Shown: positions 1 to 9,560 of the stretch, one piece after another | Position numbering within the stretch: the stretch's first letter is position 1 | Layout of the letters: each line of letters begins with the position of its first letter | NCBI RefSeq assembly: GCF_001854605.1 | Contig: NZ_MKJU01000035.1 | Span: forward strand, 124,001-188,000 | DNA from: Pseudoalteromonas amylolytica | GTDB lineage: Bacteria > Pseudomonadota > Gammaproteobacteria > Enterobacterales > Alteromonadaceae | DNA: 64,000 bases | Direction: 5' to 3' | The notes under the pieces: model-generated | The model's input: only the letters and a program-made list of their open reading frames with translations | Databases searched by the model: none | What the model was told of the DNA's origin: nothing | Translations under genes and position numbers: made by a program

Positions 1-344
1 TCTTCTGCGCGGTACAGCTTTACCTCATATTCAGTATCTTGAGCAAAATATGGAAAGGTTACGCGGTAGTCGATATCGAAAAAGTCTACGTCTTTTTCCA
101 TATCTTTGGTGGTGCTATTGGCTGTGACCGATAACTTATCTCCGCTAACTAGGTTGAGGTTATTCCCATTGCGGCTACTAACATTGAGCTCTGCAATCAC
201 TCGGCTGTCATTGCCATTTGAGGTAACGTAAACGTCAGACCAAATTGCCTCGGTTTTTACATCGTTTGAATTTGTGGTTTCGGTTGAACAAGCACTAGCG
301 AGTAGGCAACACAAAGCAGCACTGGTAAGCTTGAAATGGCGCAT
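1..344 (-). CDS. putative lipoprotein, 3' part cut off by window edge
   Basis: This reading frame opens with an ATG at 344-342 and stays open to the first base of the window, so the C-terminus is missing; 114 residues are visible. The N-terminus has a basic start, a hydrophobic stretch and a lipobox-like LASAC, so a lipoprotein exported by Sec and lipidated at Cys19 is likely. The rest is hydrophilic and beta-rich in appearance, with alternating polar residues and many Asn and Ser. I do not recognise a family. It is the last gene of a minus-strand run. Confidence 0.6.
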   Translation of the reverse strand, partial: MRHFKLTSAALCCLLASACSTETTNSNDVKTEAIWSDVYVTSNGNDSRVIAELNVSSRNGNNLNLVSGDKLSVTANSTTKDMEKDVDFFDIDYRVTFPYFAQDTEYEVKLYRAE

Positions 345-448
345 GAGATATCCTTATAAGAATGTACGCAAATAGAAGAGTGATGATATTAATCAAGCTG
401 AGGTGTATATAAAATAGTAACTAACAAAAAATAACAAATTAATACAAA

Positions 449-727
449 TCAGCTTGTTGGCTCGATTATTACCTTAACCTGATGAGTTTTTAATGAACAA
501 CTGAGTGCCTCAAGGTGGTGATTGAGGTGTACAAGTGCTTGAGATAGCTCGCTTTTTGACAGTGGCTGTGTGCAGTAAAGTTGGACTTTAAGGGTTGCAT
601 CTAGCTTTTTCATGGACCCCGTGTGGCTCAAATAGCAAAAGCTTGGACAGGTTGCTTTAAGCGCTTCACATGCTTGTGTGAGCTGTTGTATCAGCGCCTT
701 CTCAAGGCGCTTTTCGGTTTTGGTCAT
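449..727 (-). CDS. small conserved-looking protein of unknown function
   Basis: A 92-residue soluble protein beginning MTKTEKRLEKAL. A longer frame exists upstream, but it would overlap the stop of the preceding gene by about 40 bases; the ATG at 727 lies 4 bases after that stop and is preferred. The opening pattern (basic helix, then an amphipathic helix with QLTQACEALK) resembles small gammaproteobacterial proteins often labelled Fis-family regulators without a Fis helix-turn-helix; I see no DNA-binding motif here. It is probably translationally coupled to the cyclotransferase-like gene upstream. Function unknown. Confidence 0.6.
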   Translation of the reverse strand: MTKTEKRLEKALIQQLTQACEALKATCPSFCYLSHTGSMKKLDATLKVQLYCTQPLSKSELSQALVHLNHHLEALSCSLKTHQVKVIIEPTS

Positions 728-731
728 AACT

Positions 732-1067
732 TTACTCAGTAGCAGCGTAGATCCAGCACTGCTTACCGGAGGCAAGCGTGGCCATCACACGATGATATTC
801 ATCCACTTCGTAGTTATCAGCTTGTGTCAGCTCATCATCCGTTATTAAAAAGACCATGCCTTTAACGGTGTCACTTTTGTCACCGGTGCGTACCAAAATT
901 GGGTGGATATCTTTACCACTACTTGCGATAACCGCCGCATCCGTAATTTTTACTTCGTCCACTCGGTAACCCAGTAAGGTGTCGTGTTCACCTTCTAACA
1001 GGCGGCCGAAGGTGTCTAGTTGCACTTGTGATTGTTGCAATGTGCCGTATGAAAATAGTGCTTCCAT
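732..1067 (-). CDS. gamma-glutamylcyclotransferase-like (GGCT/AIG2 fold) protein
   Basis: An 111-residue protein that starts MEALFSYGTLQQ; the FSYGTL motif is the hallmark of the GGCT/AIG2 fold, where this loop forms the substrate pocket. Family members release 5-oxoproline from gamma-glutamyl peptides or remove gamma-glutamylamines. The ATG at 1067 follows AGGAAA at a good distance, whereas the ATG 15 bases upstream would place that ribosome binding site inside the gene. A Glu in the ITDDELTQADNYE segment is a candidate for the catalytic acid. Substrate cannot be told from sequence. Confidence 0.8.
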   Translation of the reverse strand: MEALFSYGTLQQSQVQLDTFGRLLEGEHDTLLGYRVDEVKITDAAVIASSGKDIHPILVRTGDKSDTVKGMVFLITDDELTQADNYEVDEYHRVMATLASGKQCWIYAATE

Positions 1068-1280
1068 GTTCTTTCCTGTCACCTAAATTGGCCCAAAACT
1101 ATAGCAAAAATATAAATACAAAAATAGGCCAAATAACCCGCATTCAATGGATATGATAGAGTTAATTCAATCATAATATTGCCAGAGATAAGGTATATAA
1201 GCGCTGCAATTGTTGTGTAGCTCAACGCAGAAATACGCAAAAGCGCAGTGCTGTAGCATGTCGCTTATCCCCAGTTCAGG

Positions 1281-3428
1281 TTAAATGTCTTTTGGTCGAC
1301 CAACATCGCCTTGGCTGTAGTCGCATACACCCTCAACAAAAATTGTTTTAAGGGCAATAATTTCTCTGGTGGTGATGTCTTTGCCATACATGCCTTGGCG
1401 CACCGCGGTGTCTACATCTATCAGTGCACATTTGAATATATCGCCAGCCCAAGGTGCACCCGCCTCAATGCGGCTGGTACTATACATCGGAAAGCGAGAC
1501 TGGCAGGCACCATCATTTTGCTGATTCCAGCTGCCGTCAAATACGTGGTTACCTGCGGCAAAAATACTGCCATCGGCATTAAAACAGGTATCTTTTAAAT
1601 CATGAGGTTTGGCTGCAATGATACCTTCAGGCGTATGCTGTTTTATATTGCTCAGCCATTTATCCATCATGGCAAACGCTTGTGTGGTTGGGTCATGGTC
1701 TTTGTGTGCTACCCAAATCACGTGATTTTTATGGTGCCCTTGAGCGCTTTCAATGCGCAGGCGGCTGTAAAATGAAGCCGACATGTGATGCATATCTAAA
1801 TCATTTTCTAAATAATGACGAGCATCAATGATGGGCAAATGGACCTGACCAATAAATACTTGGCCTGAGCGGTATGCGGCTTCCATGGCTTGCAAAGAAC
1901 CATGATGGCGAGGTGCTGAATAACTCGTAGATTCAGTGATGTTATCGCTGCCCCACAGTGATAACCACAACGGGATTTGCGTGCCGAGCGGTGTGACTAT
2001 CTGCTCACGATGCATTTGGTTTTGGTATTTCCATGCGCCGATGTTTTTGTTGATATCTAAAAACTCAGCCATTGTGACTTTTTTATCAAGCAACGCTTTT
2101 AGCCCATACTGAACACCCACATTGTCCCATGTGCTTTGCCCAAAGCCATCGGTATCTGTACCAAACACATGTTGCATGTCCTGCCAGTAACTCCAGTTTG
2201 TTTGCTCTACTACGGGCTTGGCAAAAAACTGACGTAAAAAACCCTGTTTGGGGTTATTGATAAAGGCTGAAAGCCCGAAGTAGCCATTAATACATTCGCT
2301 GTTACCCTTTGGAAATGACGGAACAAAGCCTGCCATTAACTGATTAAGCGGTTGCAAGAACCCTGCTCGTTGTGGAAAGTCATTGATGGCGTTCATGCCT
2401 TCGATTAAACGTCTGCGCTCCCAATCCCGCCATGCTTTGCGATTTTTAGCTCTGAAGGTAAAGTAGTTATTGAGTAAATCACAATCCAGCGCGTAGGTGG
2501 TTTGGGTGATCATGTCTGGATAGCTGTAAAGGGGAATTAAGCCATCCAAAATACCGGTACTGTTTTGGCCTATTAGGTACTGAGCTAAGCCGCCGCCAGA
2601 ACCACCAATACCCACGGTATAAATGGGCTCGCCATAGAGGCTAGTGAATTGTTTTTTTACTCTTCGAGCGGTATCTTCGGCCAACAACATGTTATAGGTG
2701 TAACTGGTTTTGTTACCACTGGAGCTGATGACCGCGTAGCCGTCGAGCAATTGTTGAGCTTGCCGTTTTATCACTTTCCAAGCACTTTGCCTGCCTTGTC
2801 GGTAGCCAATGCCTGAGCCACCATTAAATTGATAGATTAAGCGTTGATTCCATTGTGATTTTGCTTGCCTGTCGCCGACTTCATCCACTGAAACAGGCAT
2901 GATTAGCGTGTAAATAAAGCGGTTTATTGTGCCTTGCTCGACTCTGAATAGTTTGTCTGTGCTGGTTGGTAGTGCTTTGCTGGAAATGGGGTAAGGCTGT
3001 AGGTTTTCGTCAATTGCATAGTAGGAGAGTCGAGTTTTTACGCCACAATCTTTACTATATCCGATCACCTTTTTTTGTTCATCGTAAACAGGCACACCAA
3101 AGCCTTGTTGGTTGTCGATTTCTGGCTGACCAAGGCCTGAGTCTAGTGTCATGCAAAAGAAAGGGTACTGATTGGGGCCAGAATAGAGGTTTTGACTGGG
3201 GCCAATCTCACCAAGCGCAATGGGAAAAGTAAATGTTTCTACAGGGCGTGTAACCGTCGAAATATGAGGATAGAAATCCAGTAACAGATTATTGCTAGCA
3301 GGGGCTATCGCTTTGACCTGCCTGTGAGTGTATTCGTCTTGTGTGAGCATTGGCCATGTTATGAGTATGGCTGCTATGCCTACAAGCACCATCAAGCTTG
3401 CGGCTATCCACTTGAGGTATTTTCTCAT
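1281..3428 (-). CDS. DUF6351 family secreted or membrane-anchored alpha/beta hydrolase
   Basis: A 715-residue protein with one N-terminal hydrophobic segment (about residues 8-25), either an uncleaved signal anchor or a signal peptide. Its body matches what I recall of DUF6351 proteins, which look like large alpha/beta hydrolases. The motif GIGGSGGG around Ser277 fits a nucleophile elbow, preceded by an oxyanion-like FNGGSGIG and followed near the C-terminus by Asp- and His-bearing segments (WVAHKDHDP) that could complete a triad. Several Cys residues suggest disulfides outside the cytoplasm. Substrate unknown; an esterase or depolymerase role is a guess. It stands alone between gaps on both sides. 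Confidence 0.7.
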   Translation of the reverse strand: MRKYLKWIAASLMVLVGIAAILITWPMLTQDEYTHRQVKAIAPASNNLLLDFYPHISTVTRPVETFTFPIALGEIGPSQNLYSGPNQYPFFCMTLDSGLGQPEIDNQQGFGVPVYDEQKKVIGYSKDCGVKTRLSYYAIDENLQPYPISSKALPTSTDKLFRVEQGTINRFIYTLIMPVSVDEVGDRQAKSQWNQRLIYQFNGGSGIGYRQGRQSAWKVIKRQAQQLLDGYAVISSSGNKTSYTYNMLLAEDTARRVKKQFTSLYGEPIYTVGIGGSGGGLAQYLIGQNSTGILDGLIPLYSYPDMITQTTYALDCDLLNNYFTFRAKNRKAWRDWERRRLIEGMNAINDFPQRAGFLQPLNQLMAGFVPSFPKGNSECINGYFGLSAFINNPKQGFLRQFFAKPVVEQTNWSYWQDMQHVFGTDTDGFGQSTWDNVGVQYGLKALLDKKVTMAEFLDINKNIGAWKYQNQMHREQIVTPLGTQIPLWLSLWGSDNITESTSYSAPRHHGSLQAMEAAYRSGQVFIGQVHLPIIDARHYLENDLDMHHMSASFYSRLRIESAQGHHKNHVIWVAHKDHDPTTQAFAMMDKWLSNIKQHTPEGIIAAKPHDLKDTCFNADGSIFAAGNHVFDGSWNQQNDGACQSRFPMYSTSRIEAGAPWAGDIFKCALIDVDTAVRQGMYGKDITTREIIALKTIFVEGVCDYSQGDVGRPKDI

Positions 3429-3627
3429 ACATCACCTATTTTTTATTGCCTGTTACTCTAAGTTTAGGGCAGCAAAATTTGTGACGTTGTTATCACTTTG
3501 TGAAAAGCTGATAAGCCAATGAAGCTGGGGTGAATTTAGTTTGTTTTTTTGTCTGAAACACTGATAGGCGCAACAAAGCGGTTAAAACTTTTGCGCAAAC
3601 AGGTCCGTCAATCACGCTGTTTAGTGC

Positions 3628-4548
3628 TCAAGCAGTAACGACTTGATTGCGACCGCCTCGTTTGGCCTGATACAAGGCGCTGTCGGCCCGCTTCAAGGCT
3701 TGTTCATAGGACCCATCTTGTGGCGAAATTTGAGTCACGCCAATACTGATTGATATGCTGACTGGCATATTTTCCTGTGTATGCAGTTGATGAGTATTCA
3801 AAAGTGCTTGCTCAACTGACGTCCGTATACGTTCAGCGGTAACCGTTGCATGCTCCAGAGTGAGATGTGGCAGAACGACAACAAATTCGTCGCCACCAAA
3901 ACGGCAGGTGATGTCTGTTTGTCGCAATGTCTCTGTGCAAATCTGTGCAATCTTACGAATAGCAGAGTCTCCAGCATGGTGTCCGCAGGTATCATTGAGC
4001 AGCTTGAGGTGATCTAGGTCGAACATGAGAAGCGACACCGCGTAGCCATGCCTTCTAAAAGCATTAAAGTGATAACTTAGCTCTCGCTTTAATCTACGGC
4101 GATTGAATAAACCGGTCAGTTGATCGGTGTCGCTTTGTGCTCTGAGGCGTGTTTCAAGCTCATGACGTTGTGAAATATTACTGGCCACCCAAAGAACAAC
4201 ATCTTCATTATCTATTTTAAAATCCAGCGCTTTAATGCGTCCTTCAAACCAAATAGGCTCAGAAGGTCCCTCATCAGGTAAGCCGTTTACATCTTTATTG
4301 CTCAGTTCATACTCCTCAATGAGGAGTACTTTAGAAGCCAATGCACGTTCAATGGTGGCGATAAACCAAGCCGCTTTGTCTGGTTTGATTATGTCGCTGA
4401 TATATTGACCTACTAGGCTACTACCATCGTGATAATAACGTTCATCCTGGCCTCCATAAATGGCCACATATCTACCATTGCGAGAAATTAAAAAGGCAGG
4501 ATCGGGTAACGCCGCGAGTACTGCGGTCATCTGCTCAGCGTCTATCAT
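3628..4548 (-). CDS. PAS-GGDEF diguanylate cyclase
   Basis: A 306-residue cytoplasmic protein. Residues about 5-125 look like a PAS sensor domain, joined through a short helix (SQRHELETRLRAQSD) to a GGDEF domain. The active-site loop is intact, GGDEF at 218-222, so it should condense two GTP into cyclic di-GMP. An RxxD inhibitory site (Arg209 to Asp212) sits five residues before GGDEF, so product inhibition is expected. No EAL or transmembrane segment is present. Its input is unknown. The neighbours give no shared pathway, and it seems to be transcribed alone. Confidence 0.93.
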   Translation of the reverse strand: MIDAEQMTAVLAALPDPAFLISRNGRYVAIYGGQDERYYHDGSSLVGQYISDIIKPDKAAWFIATIERALASKVLLIEEYELSNKDVNGLPDEGPSEPIWFEGRIKALDFKIDNEDVVLWVASNISQRHELETRLRAQSDTDQLTGLFNRRRLKRELSYHFNAFRRHGYAVSLLMFDLDHLKLLNDTCGHHAGDSAIRKIAQICTETLRQTDITCRFGGDEFVVVLPHLTLEHATVTAERIRTSVEQALLNTHQLHTQENMPVSISISIGVTQISPQDGSYEQALKRADSALYQAKRGGRNQVVTA

Positions 4549-4745
4549 TTGATTCCTCAGAGTACTACGAGATCAAAACTAATCCTTTATTATTGTATGT
4601 CATGCAACAAAAACGGCAACTTTGATATAAAATTTTACTGAAGAAAATGCGCAATAAAAGCAGGCAATCAACAGATTGGATGAGAGGATCTAGGGGCCGT
4701 TGCAACCTGTTATCAGTTAACGATATTGAGTTAAGTGGTCGTAAA

Positions 4746-5534
4746 TCAAGGCATTTTTGGTATGCTGATAAATGCTCTTACCACTCGGTTTCTGAACTCG
4801 ATATTGGTTGCTAAATTAGCATGTTGATATTCTCGGCAATAATCTATGGGGTCACCTGAGTGGCTGAGCAACTCATCACGCGCTTTACTATGGCTTTTTG
4901 TGCTCAACTGCCAGCTACTAAGCAGTGAATCAGGTGGCTCAGGCAGTTGCTTAAGAATACGTTCGGATAGGCTGAAATTACTGTCCATAGCCATTTTTAT
5001 CGTGTCGTCATTGGCAGCTGCTAGCCACACTGTGCCGTGCTTGTTTTTACAAATCAAAGGCAGATATGGAGCCAAAGCAGGAAACACTGAATTTTTATAA
5101 ACCGAAACTTGCCAGTAGGACTGTGCGATTTTTACAAATTGTTCAAAGCTCTGGATGGCCGAAAAACCTGACTCAGCAAGCGGCTTTATTTCAATTCTGG
5201 GCTTATTGGCATTTACGGTGTCGTTGGCGCAGTCGATGTACCATTTACCGACAACCATGGCATTTTGAAAATATTCATCTCTGAGTGATCCCCATACTTT
5301 TGTCAATGGCATATTTGTTTTTTGCATGTATTGGCGTATGGGAGATAAAGCTGAAGGGTCATTGTGCAGGTGTTGCTCAATCAACTTAAACATTGCATCG
5401 CGAATTTCTAAACAGCGGCCTAAAGGGTAGGGTTTATTCGACAACGAGGTACATTTGGGTGCCAAAAGTAAATCGACTTGCAAACGAAGGTTAGCAAGTT
5501 CGCGTTCCAGAGAGTCAATGTCTTTTAACGTCAT
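4746..5534 (-). CDS. hypothetical protein
   Basis: A 262-residue protein without a signal peptide or membrane segment. It starts with a helical, coiled-coil-like stretch (LERELANLRLQVDLLL) and continues as a mixed, Trp- and Tyr-containing soluble protein. I do not recognise a domain. The ATG at 5534 gives the most natural N-terminus. A strong hairpin separates it from the phosphatase gene upstream, so it is probably transcribed from its own promoter in the short gap at 5535-5610. Confidence 0.65.
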   Translation of the reverse strand: MTLKDIDSLERELANLRLQVDLLLAPKCTSLSNKPYPLGRCLEIRDAMFKLIEQHLHNDPSALSPIRQYMQKTNMPLTKVWGSLRDEYFQNAMVVGKWYIDCANDTVNANKPRIEIKPLAESGFSAIQSFEQFVKIAQSYWQVSVYKNSVFPALAPYLPLICKNKHGTVWLAAANDDTIKMAMDSNFSLSERILKQLPEPPDSLLSSWQLSTKSHSKARDELLSHSGDPIDYCREYQHANLATNIEFRNRVVRAFISIPKMP

Positions 5535-5610
5535 ATAGTTAGCAGCTGAGCAAAGTTTTTCTCATTATAGAGACATTTTAGCCTTGTTTGCCAGTACCAG
5601 TTATAATCGC

Positions 5611-5645
5611 CATCTTATAGGTGGCGTTGTGGCCACCTAAAGATG
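5611..5645 (-). terminator. long hairpin after the phosphatase gene
   Basis: An inverted repeat pairs CATCTT with AAGATG on the outside and AGGTGGC with GCCACCT inside, around a short loop. It begins seven bases after the stop of the phosphatase gene on the minus strand. There is no clear T-tract on that strand, so it may act as a terminator or as an mRNA-stabilising end. Confidence 0.5.
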
Positions 5646-5651
5646 GGTTAT

Positions 5652-8303
5652 CTATTCACTCACAGATAAAAACAACGCATCAAAATAACTGTCGTTGTCT
5701 GAACCATGGTTGCGTGTACCTGTCATAACAAAGTCTACAAACGCGGTATTTGTGGGTAATAACGCATTTGCAGAAACACTCTGCCACTGTGCGCTTTGTG
5801 AGCTAAGCGTTTGACTATCTGCTATTAACCCTCCGCTGACGTCGAAAAATGATAGCTTGATCGCGGGCGTATCATTGCCACTGTAGTTACGTATCTTACC
5901 GCCAAAGTTCAACGACACATTGCCTGCTTGTATTGCTTCGCTAATATCTTGTAAGTCAATACGTTGCGCTACACTGCCGGATGCGCTCTCATTGGCACAA
6001 ACACCGCCAACGGCAAAAAACTGATTGCCTTCATAGGGAGTTACGGCGTCACATTGCCCTGCGCTTAGCGATTCAATCGGCCCAGTGCCACTCCAACCAT
6101 TTGTGCCCGTTTCAGCGCCTGGGTTCTGCAATAAGTTACCCGACGGTGTTTGCGCTTGAGTGATATGTTCACTAGGCGCCGCGGTTGGTCCACGGTCTGA
6201 TATCACAGGGCAGTTAACGCTCTGGGTTTGTATTTTTAGACTAAGGGAATCGAAGTAGCTGTCATTGTCGGTGCCATTTTTGCGCGTGCCTGTTAGCACA
6301 TAATCAATATAACGGGTTTGGGCTGGGATTGTGGTGCTGTTGGTGAATGCTTGCCAGCTTGAGTTAGCGCCTTTTAATGTGTCACTGGTGCCTAATATCT
6401 GCCCTTGTGCATCTTTAAATTCTAAGTGAATTTGCGCAATGTCGCTGCCGTTAAAGTTGCGCATAAAACCTTGGAAATGCGCTTTGATCGAGCCTTGGTC
6501 GATGATGGTTGCATAGTCGCTTACATCAACACGCTGAAAGGCCGTGCCGACGTTTTGCTCGTTATTGCAAATACCACCAACAGCGAACAAATGCTCACCG
6601 TTGTAAGGGGCTACAGAGTCGCATTGGTTGGCTGTTAGGCTTTCAATTGGACCTGCACCTTGCCAATGTTCAACACCTTGGTCTGCCTCAGGGTTAAGTA
6701 GTAGGTTAGGGCTGAGCGATGTGGTCTGTGTGGTACTAAAGGCAACGGGTGAGGACCACTCACTCCACGCCAATGCACGGTCACGCATACGCATTCTAAG
6801 ACAATATTGCTGGTTACTTTGTAAGCCGGATAAAGTGACCCGATTTGGTACTTTACCTGCGCGGGTATCGCGTTCATTCCAGATATTTTGATGCTGATAC
6901 CAAGTATCAAATACAGGGTTAGAAAAGTCGTCACACTGAGCGCTAACCTGCCAGTGGGCTGCGCCAAATTTGTCTAAATCCGCATCGGCAAACAATGACG
7001 CCACCGCAGTATTACAGCTTGGGTGAATATCACCTGCTTGTGGCCAGAGTATTTCAGGGGTATATGGCGCGGTGTTATTGAGTCTGACCTTTAAGGTGTC
7101 GCGAACGGTGTTATTAAGCGGGGTTTGTTCATCACCTAAGGAGATACGCTTGATCTCAAAGGCGGGATCGTCGCCTGCTTGTACATCAACCACCACAAAC
7201 CCATACTCGTCTTGGCTCACTGAGAACTCGGTGTAATCAGCCTGAGCATATTCATCAAAATAATCTAAATTTCCGCCAGCGGATGCAACATTAACCATGG
7301 CATGTGTGTGATCGCGACTGGTTCCACGTGAATAGGCGTGTGTATGGCCAAAAAAGTGAATACTGGGCTTATTACAAGCGCTTGAAAACTGCTCTAACTT
7401 CGCAACAATTTGCCCGCTGTAATCAGTTTCTCCAGCAAGCCACATTTCAGACTTGTGGGGATGATGCATTTGGGCGAACAAAAAGTCTATATCTGTATTG
7501 TTACAAGTTTGTGCTAACAGGGTATCAAGCCATTGTAATTGCTCATCTGTTCGATAGGCGGTATTAGTGTCTAACGATACCACTCGAATATTTGAGTGAT
7601 CTTGATACCACCAGTGCTCTAAATGATCCGGCGAGCCATTTTTGGGCAGGTTAAAGTAATTGAAAAAATGCTCGGAGTCGTTCTCATGATTACCTGGGGC
7701 TGGGTAGGTAGGCACATGGCGTGCAAGCGGTGCGATGGGGCCAAAAAATGTGTTGCGCCAACTGTCGTAGTGATTGCCGTTGTCTACCAGATCGCCTGGG
7801 ATCAAGGTCATGTTTAAGCCATCGTGTAGGCTCACACCTAGGGTATTTTCAACATATGGGATCACGCCATTGTTTATTACTTCTCGAAACTTATTTGGGT
7901 TCGCTAAATCCTGCTGCATATCACTCATAGCAAGAATACGCGCGCTTTTTTCTTGTGCAGCAGTGGGAGGCGTTCTAAAGCTGTGAATATCACTCAAAGC
8001 ATCCCCAGTTTTAACACGATAATAGTAAACGGTATCAGGTTGTAGCTCGGTTAGCTGCACCTCGTGAATGCGGCTAAGTAAATTGCCTTTCTTACTCGTG
8101 CCAGCGGTTTGCATAGAGAGTGCTGTGCTGGTGCCCCACAGTACAACAGACTCGTCACCCCCACTGGTTTCCCAGCTGATCCACATACTGGTGGGTGATG
8201 CAGTTTGTAAAAAGGGAGTGACATGAAAAGAGTGGGCGGCAACTGTATTTGAGCCAGCAAGTGTTGCAATGCTCATACTTGCGACGAATAACACGTACTT
8301 CAT
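5652..8303 (-). CDS. secreted purple-acid-phosphatase-like metallophosphoesterase with tandem C-terminal domains
   Basis: An 883-residue protein with a signal peptide (cleavage probably after VAA at about 23). Residues 27-110 form the fibronectin-like N-terminal domain of purple acid phosphatases. The metallophosphoesterase domain follows with its metal-binding blocks in order: MSDMQQD, IPGDLVDNG, PAPGNHEND, QMHHPH and FFGHTHAYSR. A second fibronectin-like segment is around 415-530. The C-terminus carries two similar domains of about 145 residues, each starting NLL-NP-AE and ending GSDNDSYFD or GTDNDSYFD, which resemble carbohydrate-binding or surface-binding beta-sandwiches. A role in phosphate scavenging from extracellular phosphoesters is inferred. 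No Pho box was identified upstream. Confidence 0.87.
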   Translation of the reverse strand: MKYVLFVASMSIATLAGSNTVAAHSFHVTPFLQTASPTSMWISWETSGGDESVVLWGTSTALSMQTAGTSKKGNLLSRIHEVQLTELQPDTVYYYRVKTGDALSDIHSFRTPPTAAQEKSARILAMSDMQQDLANPNKFREVINNGVIPYVENTLGVSLHDGLNMTLIPGDLVDNGNHYDSWRNTFFGPIAPLARHVPTYPAPGNHENDSEHFFNYFNLPKNGSPDHLEHWWYQDHSNIRVVSLDTNTAYRTDEQLQWLDTLLAQTCNNTDIDFLFAQMHHPHKSEMWLAGETDYSGQIVAKLEQFSSACNKPSIHFFGHTHAYSRGTSRDHTHAMVNVASAGGNLDYFDEYAQADYTEFSVSQDEYGFVVVDVQAGDDPAFEIKRISLGDEQTPLNNTVRDTLKVRLNNTAPYTPEILWPQAGDIHPSCNTAVASLFADADLDKFGAAHWQVSAQCDDFSNPVFDTWYQHQNIWNERDTRAGKVPNRVTLSGLQSNQQYCLRMRMRDRALAWSEWSSPVAFSTTQTTSLSPNLLLNPEADQGVEHWQGAGPIESLTANQCDSVAPYNGEHLFAVGGICNNEQNVGTAFQRVDVSDYATIIDQGSIKAHFQGFMRNFNGSDIAQIHLEFKDAQGQILGTSDTLKGANSSWQAFTNSTTIPAQTRYIDYVLTGTRKNGTDNDSYFDSLSLKIQTQSVNCPVISDRGPTAAPSEHITQAQTPSGNLLQNPGAETGTNGWSGTGPIESLSAGQCDAVTPYEGNQFFAVGGVCANESASGSVAQRIDLQDISEAIQAGNVSLNFGGKIRNYSGNDTPAIKLSFFDVSGGLIADSQTLSSQSAQWQSVSANALLPTNTAFVDFVMTGTRNHGSDNDSYFDALFLSVSE

Positions 8304-8462
8304 TGATAGTTCCTTGGTTAATGAAAACGAAGCAGCATCGCAAAGTAAGATTAAAGAATAATGTATATGGTGTTAATTTATTGTGTATTTGCTCAAGGTG
8401 AACCGTCCAGCGCAACGAGCTTTGTTCATTACTGTAAACTATCAGACGTATGGAGCGATTGA

Positions 8463-9557
8463 TTAGGCCATCATACCGGCTTGTTTATAGTAAAGAGATT
8501 TATGATGTAGGTAGTGCTGCCACACCTTGTCCATTTGTTGTTGATAGTGGCAGGCTGTATCACGGCCGTGCAAACCGTTGTGTATCAACATGTCGCAAAG
8601 CTGCATGGCACTGGCCATGGCGTTGTACATCCCTTGTGACGAAAGTGGGTCAAAGCTCATGGCGGTGTCGCCAATCGCATACCATTGTTTACCTGCCACT
8701 TGCTCAAGTTTAGAGGTATTGGCAGCTACCAACCCATGAAGCGTTTGAGTGTTTGGTATGAGCTGCTCTATAAGCGTTTTAAAGCCGTGAGTCATCCGAG
8801 CTTGCTGTAAAAATTGTTCAACATCTTGATGATCTTGTTTTTGCAGTTGCTCGGCGTTTAGTTGCCACGAGACTATTCGTGATTGAGCATTGTTTATTGC
8901 CCCGCCAAACTGGTCTGATGGAATGGGCGCACTATACCACCAACCGCGTTGTGAGCTGCTGATCAAAGCCATATTTTTCGAGACGCTAAACTGTGCGCTG
9001 AGCCAAATAGACACAAGTTTATCGTATTGTTTTCGAGTAACACCCTGTTGGCGTGCAAATACACTATGTCTGCCACTGGCATCAATCACAACATTGGCAC
9101 TTAGGCTCAGTGTTTGTTGTTTGTGTTCATACTCAAGGAGCCAGCGATTATCGTGAAATTTGCTGGTAATGGGCTTGGCAGGCCAGATGCATTGTACCCC
9201 AGAGCGCAGGCATTGCAGCCGCAGTTGTGTTTCGAACTGAGTTCGGTTTAAGTGCCAGCCAAGACCATCTGGGTTGCGTAAGTTGTCTACTACAGCAGGT
9301 TGGCTACTTCCCCAATACGAGAGCATGCCTTGACTGACCAAGTGAGGACCGTTATCAAGTAGATGTTCAATCCCAAGAAGTTTCAAAATGCGCCGAGCCG
9401 CTGGTGGCAAACACTCTCCAGCCTTGGCCAGTGGGTGTGTATGTTTATCCAACAAAATGACCTGAAAATGCTTGCTCAGTGCCAGTGCAGCAATACAGCC
9501 TGCAATGCCTGCACCAACAATGGCAATTTGCGTTTTTTGGTTTGTCTCGGCGCGCAT
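8463..9557 (-). CDS. lodB: LodB-like FAD-dependent oxidoreductase needed to mature LodA-type oxidase
   Basis: A 364-residue flavoprotein with an N-terminal dinucleotide fold (IVGAGIAG within the first 20 residues), an ECLPPAA segment and the second FAD motif GDTAMSFDPLSSQGM, as in tryptophan-halogenase-like and geranylgeranyl-reductase-like monooxygenases. In Marinomonas, LodB is required to build the cysteine tryptophylquinone cofactor of LodA, and paired lodA-lodB genes are the rule. Here the gene follows the lodA-like gene after three bases and is surely co-transcribed. The placement rather than sequence alone assigns the maturation role. Confidence 0.88.
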   Translation of the reverse strand: MRAETNQKTQIAIVGAGIAGCIAALALSKHFQVILLDKHTHPLAKAGECLPPAARRILKLLGIEHLLDNGPHLVSQGMLSYWGSSQPAVVDNLRNPDGLGWHLNRTQFETQLRLQCLRSGVQCIWPAKPITSKFHDNRWLLEYEHKQQTLSLSANVVIDASGRHSVFARQQGVTRKQYDKLVSIWLSAQFSVSKNMALISSSQRGWWYSAPIPSDQFGGAINNAQSRIVSWQLNAEQLQKQDHQDVEQFLQQARMTHGFKTLIEQLIPNTQTLHGLVAANTSKLEQVAGKQWYAIGDTAMSFDPLSSQGMYNAMASAMQLCDMLIHNGLHGRDTACHYQQQMDKVWQHYLHHKSLYYKQAGMMA

Positions 9558-9560
9558 TGA

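Noticed and set aside
6635..6967. Antisense and alternate-frame open frames inside the phosphatase gene
   Set aside because: The enclosing gene has a full set of catalytic motifs in its own frame; the others show no domain and no ribosome binding sites.
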